Shown piece by piece: positions 62,088 through 64,000 of a DNA stretch of 64,000 nucleotides (positions within the stretch are counted from its first letter, which is position 1; each line of letters opens with the position of its first letter). The DNA is taken from NCBI RefSeq assembly GCF_947500065.1, contig NZ_CANMQT010000017.1, forward strand, positions 1-64,000. The letters run 5' to 3'. This DNA comes from an uncultured Aquimarina sp. (GTDB lineage Bacteria > Bacteroidota > Bacteroidia > Flavobacteriales > Flavobacteriaceae). The notes under the pieces are model-generated. The model was given only the letters and a program-made list of their open reading frames with translations. It did no database searches and was not told the origin of the DNA. The position numbers were made by a program, and so were the translations under genes.

Positions 62088-64000
62088 ATGCGCAAAAGTA
62101 CTCTATATCTATTACTAATAGTGGTAGTTACATTTTCTAGTTGTTCTGCTTTTCAGAACAAAAAAGGAAAAACTCCGGCAACTGCAGGAGCAAAAAAACC
62201 TGGTAAAGACAAAAATGCTATTAAACCATATAGCGATGTCATTACTGAAAAAGCCAAAAGTGATGAAGGGCTTTTCACAGTTCATAATATTGAAGATAAA
62301 TATTTTTATGAAATACCAGATTCTTTGTTTAACAGAGAAATGCTAATGGTGACCAGAATTGCTAAAACCGCTACAGGAATTGGTTTTGGTGGTGGAAAAC
62401 AAAATACACAAGTACTTAGATGGCAAAGAAAAAACAAACAAGTATTACTTCGAGTAGTATCACATCAGATCTACGCAGCAGATTCTTTACCAATTCATGA
62501 GGCGGTAGAGAATTCTAATTTCGAGCCCGTATTATTTTCGTTTCCAATAAAAGCATTTCATAAAGATTCTGTAAACAATGCCACGGTTATTGATGTTACA
62601 GACTTATTTAAAAAAGATGTAAAAGCGCTTGGTTTTCCTGCTTCCAGAAGAAAAAGATACAAGATTACGAGATTAGATGCGAGCTTGTCTTATATAGATT
62701 CTATTAGAAGTTATCCTCTTAATATCGAAACAAGGCACGTAAAAACATATAACGCTGGCGAACCTCCTTCTAACGCTAGTACAGGAACCATTTCTTTAGA
62801 AATGAGTAATTCTATGATTTTACTTCCAGAAACACCTATGAAACGTAGAATGTTTGATCAGCGAGTAGGATGGTTCGCTAGAGGACAAACAGATTATGGA
62901 TTAGAGGCGCAAGAAAGTAAAACGATACGCTATTTAGATCGATGGAGATTAGAAGTACGCGATGAAGATGTCGAAAAGTTCAACAGAGGAGAATTGGTAG
63001 TACCCAAAAAACAAATTGTGTACTATATTGATCGCGCTACTCCAAAAAAATGGGTGAAATATATCAAACAAGGTATCGAAGACTGGCAAGTAGCTTTTGA
63101 AGAAGCTGGTTTTAAAGAAGCAATTATTGCCAAAGATCCTCCAACAGTAGAAGAAGATCCTGATTGGAGTCCAGAAGACGCACGTTACTCAGTAGTACGT
63201 TATTTAGCTTCTCCAATACCAAACGCTAATGGACCACACGTAAGTGATCCAAGAACAGGAGAAATTCTAGAGAGCGATATCAACTGGTATCATAATGTAA
63301 TGACCTTATTACGTAACTGGTTTTTTGTACAAACAGCAGCAATCAATCCAGAAGCACAAGGAGTAGCTTTTAAAGATGAAGTGATGGGACGGCTTATTAG
63401 ATTTGTCTCTGCACATGAAGTTGGTCATACACTAGGATTACCACATAATATGGGAAGTAGTGTCGCTTATCCTGTAGAATCACTTCGTGATCCTGAGTTT
63501 ACTAAAAAGTATGGGACAGCACCATCTATTATGGATTATGCTCGTTTTAATTATGTCGCGCAACCAGGTGATGGTGATGTAGCGCTTATGCCAGAAATAG
63601 GGATCTACGACAAGCATGCCATCAGATGGGGATATCGACCAATTCCCGGAACTACAGCAGAAGAAGAAAAGAAAACCTTAGATAGCTGGATTTTAAAACA
63701 TGCTGATGATCCTAAATACCGTTTTGGAAGACAGCAGTTTGGTGTAATCGATCCTAGTTCACAAACAGAAGACCTTGGTGATGATGCTGTAAAAGCAAGT
63801 ACGTATGGTATTGCCAACCTAAAAAGGATTGTACCTAATCTGATCAAATGGACTGCAGAAGATGGTAAAAACTATAACGACCTACAAACAATGTATGGAC
63901 AGGTACTGAGCCAATACAACAGATATATGGGACACGTTGCTTCTAATATCGGAGGTGTATATGAGTATTATAAAACCTATGATCAAGAAGGAGCCGTATA
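62088..64000 (+). CDS. Zinc metalloprotease (metzincin-type, DUF5117/DUF5118), partial
   Basis: The gene starts at the ATG at 62088 (MRKSTLYLLLIVVVTFSSCS, a lipoprotein signal with Cys19) and runs off the window, so only about 637 residues are visible. The N-terminal part (to about 150) and middle match the DUF5118/DUF5117 metalloprotease family (EKYFYEIPDSLFNREMLMVT-like phrasing). The zinc site HEVGHTLGLPH lies at 443-453, the HExxHxxGxxH metzincin pattern, with a later Met-turn candidate (SIMDYARFNYV). It probably cleaves proteins or peptides in the periplasm or on the cell surface. The substrate is unknown. A TATCTTCG sequence at 62061-62068 may be its -7 element. Confidence 0.92.
   Translation, partial: MRKSTLYLLLIVVVTFSSCSAFQNKKGKTPATAGAKKPGKDKNAIKPYSDVITEKAKSDEGLFTVHNIEDKYFYEIPDSLFNREMLMVTRIAKTATGIGFGGGKQNTQVLRWQRKNKQVLLRVVSHQIYAADSLPIHEAVENSNFEPVLFSFPIKAFHKDSVNNATVIDVTDLFKKDVKALGFPASRRKRYKITRLDASLSYIDSIRSYPLNIETRHVKTYNAGEPPSNASTGTISLEMSNSMILLPETPMKRRMFDQRVGWFARGQTDYGLEAQESKTIRYLDRWRLEVRDEDVEKFNRGELVVPKKQIVYYIDRATPKKWVKYIKQGIEDWQVAFEEAGFKEAIIAKDPPTVEEDPDWSPEDARYSVVRYLASPIPNANGPHVSDPRTGEILESDINWYHNVMTLLRNWFFVQTAAINPEAQGVAFKDEVMGRLIRFVSAHEVGHTLGLPHNMGSSVAYPVESLRDPEFTKKYGTAPSIMDYARFNYVAQPGDGDVALMPEIGIYDKHAIRWGYRPIPGTTAEEEKKTLDSWILKHADDPKYRFGRQQFGVIDPSSQTEDLGDDAVKASTYGIANLKRIVPNLIKWTAEDGKNYNDLQTMYGQVLSQYNRYMGHVASNIGGVYEYYKTYDQEGAV

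Overview
The window looks like a marine Flavobacteriaceae (Bacteroidota) chromosome, possibly near Aquimarina. The DNA is AT-rich, and genes start at ATG without strong Shine-Dalgarno sites. Promoters are of the Bacteroidota type (TTG or TTTG about 18-20 nt before TAnnTTTG). Proteins carry type IX secretion system (T9SS) type A and type B C-terminal sorting domains, with PorP/SprF-like and PorE-like partners. No tRNA, rRNA, CRISPR array or complete transposase gene was recognised.

Layout. 0.2-16.3 kb is mostly housekeeping and envelope: an FdhF/YdeP-like molybdoenzyme, a putative porin, rnhB, lipoproteins, a T9SS type A cargo protein, a C1q-like secreted protein, lipB, a Pmp3/YqaE membrane peptide of 52 residues, a membrane-anchored LuxR-type regulator, a DUF1573 lipoprotein and a thioredoxin-like protein. 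16.3-17.9 kb holds a double-glycine-leader peptide with a knottin-type cysteine pattern and an orphan PD40 beta-propeller protein. 17.9-20.1 kb is an unusual non-coding stretch. It has palindromes, six hairpin-plus-REP-like units, two truncated RAYT transposase fragments and the tail of an XRE-type regulator.

20.1-30.8 kb is a three-gene leftward operon: a secreted SpvB/Rhs-like protein (1167 aa), a 2241-aa Rhs protein with fifteen MopE-like calcium/metal-type repeats and a variable C-terminal domain, and a small lipoprotein 2 bp downstream. The Rhs tip has an H...SRGSAGC motif resembling L,D-transpeptidase-like toxins. A polymorphic toxin with a periplasm-facing immunity lipoprotein is the best reading, but it is an inference.

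31-46 kb contains lysS, a T9SS type B cargo protein with its SprF-like partner, a SPOR-domain protein, a DUF2157/GDYXXLXY operon with a chimeric partial duplicate of its first gene, a YiaA-family membrane protein, an alpha-helical repeat protein and a polytopic membrane protein.

46.6-62 kb is a giant (4111 aa) T9SS type B surface protein followed by its PorP/SprF-like and PorE-like genes, a classic cargo plus outer-membrane trio. The giant gene contains near-identical 228-bp tandem repeats and a duplicated five-unit block of DUF11/DUF7507-type repeats. The window ends inside a metzincin-type zinc metalloprotease gene.
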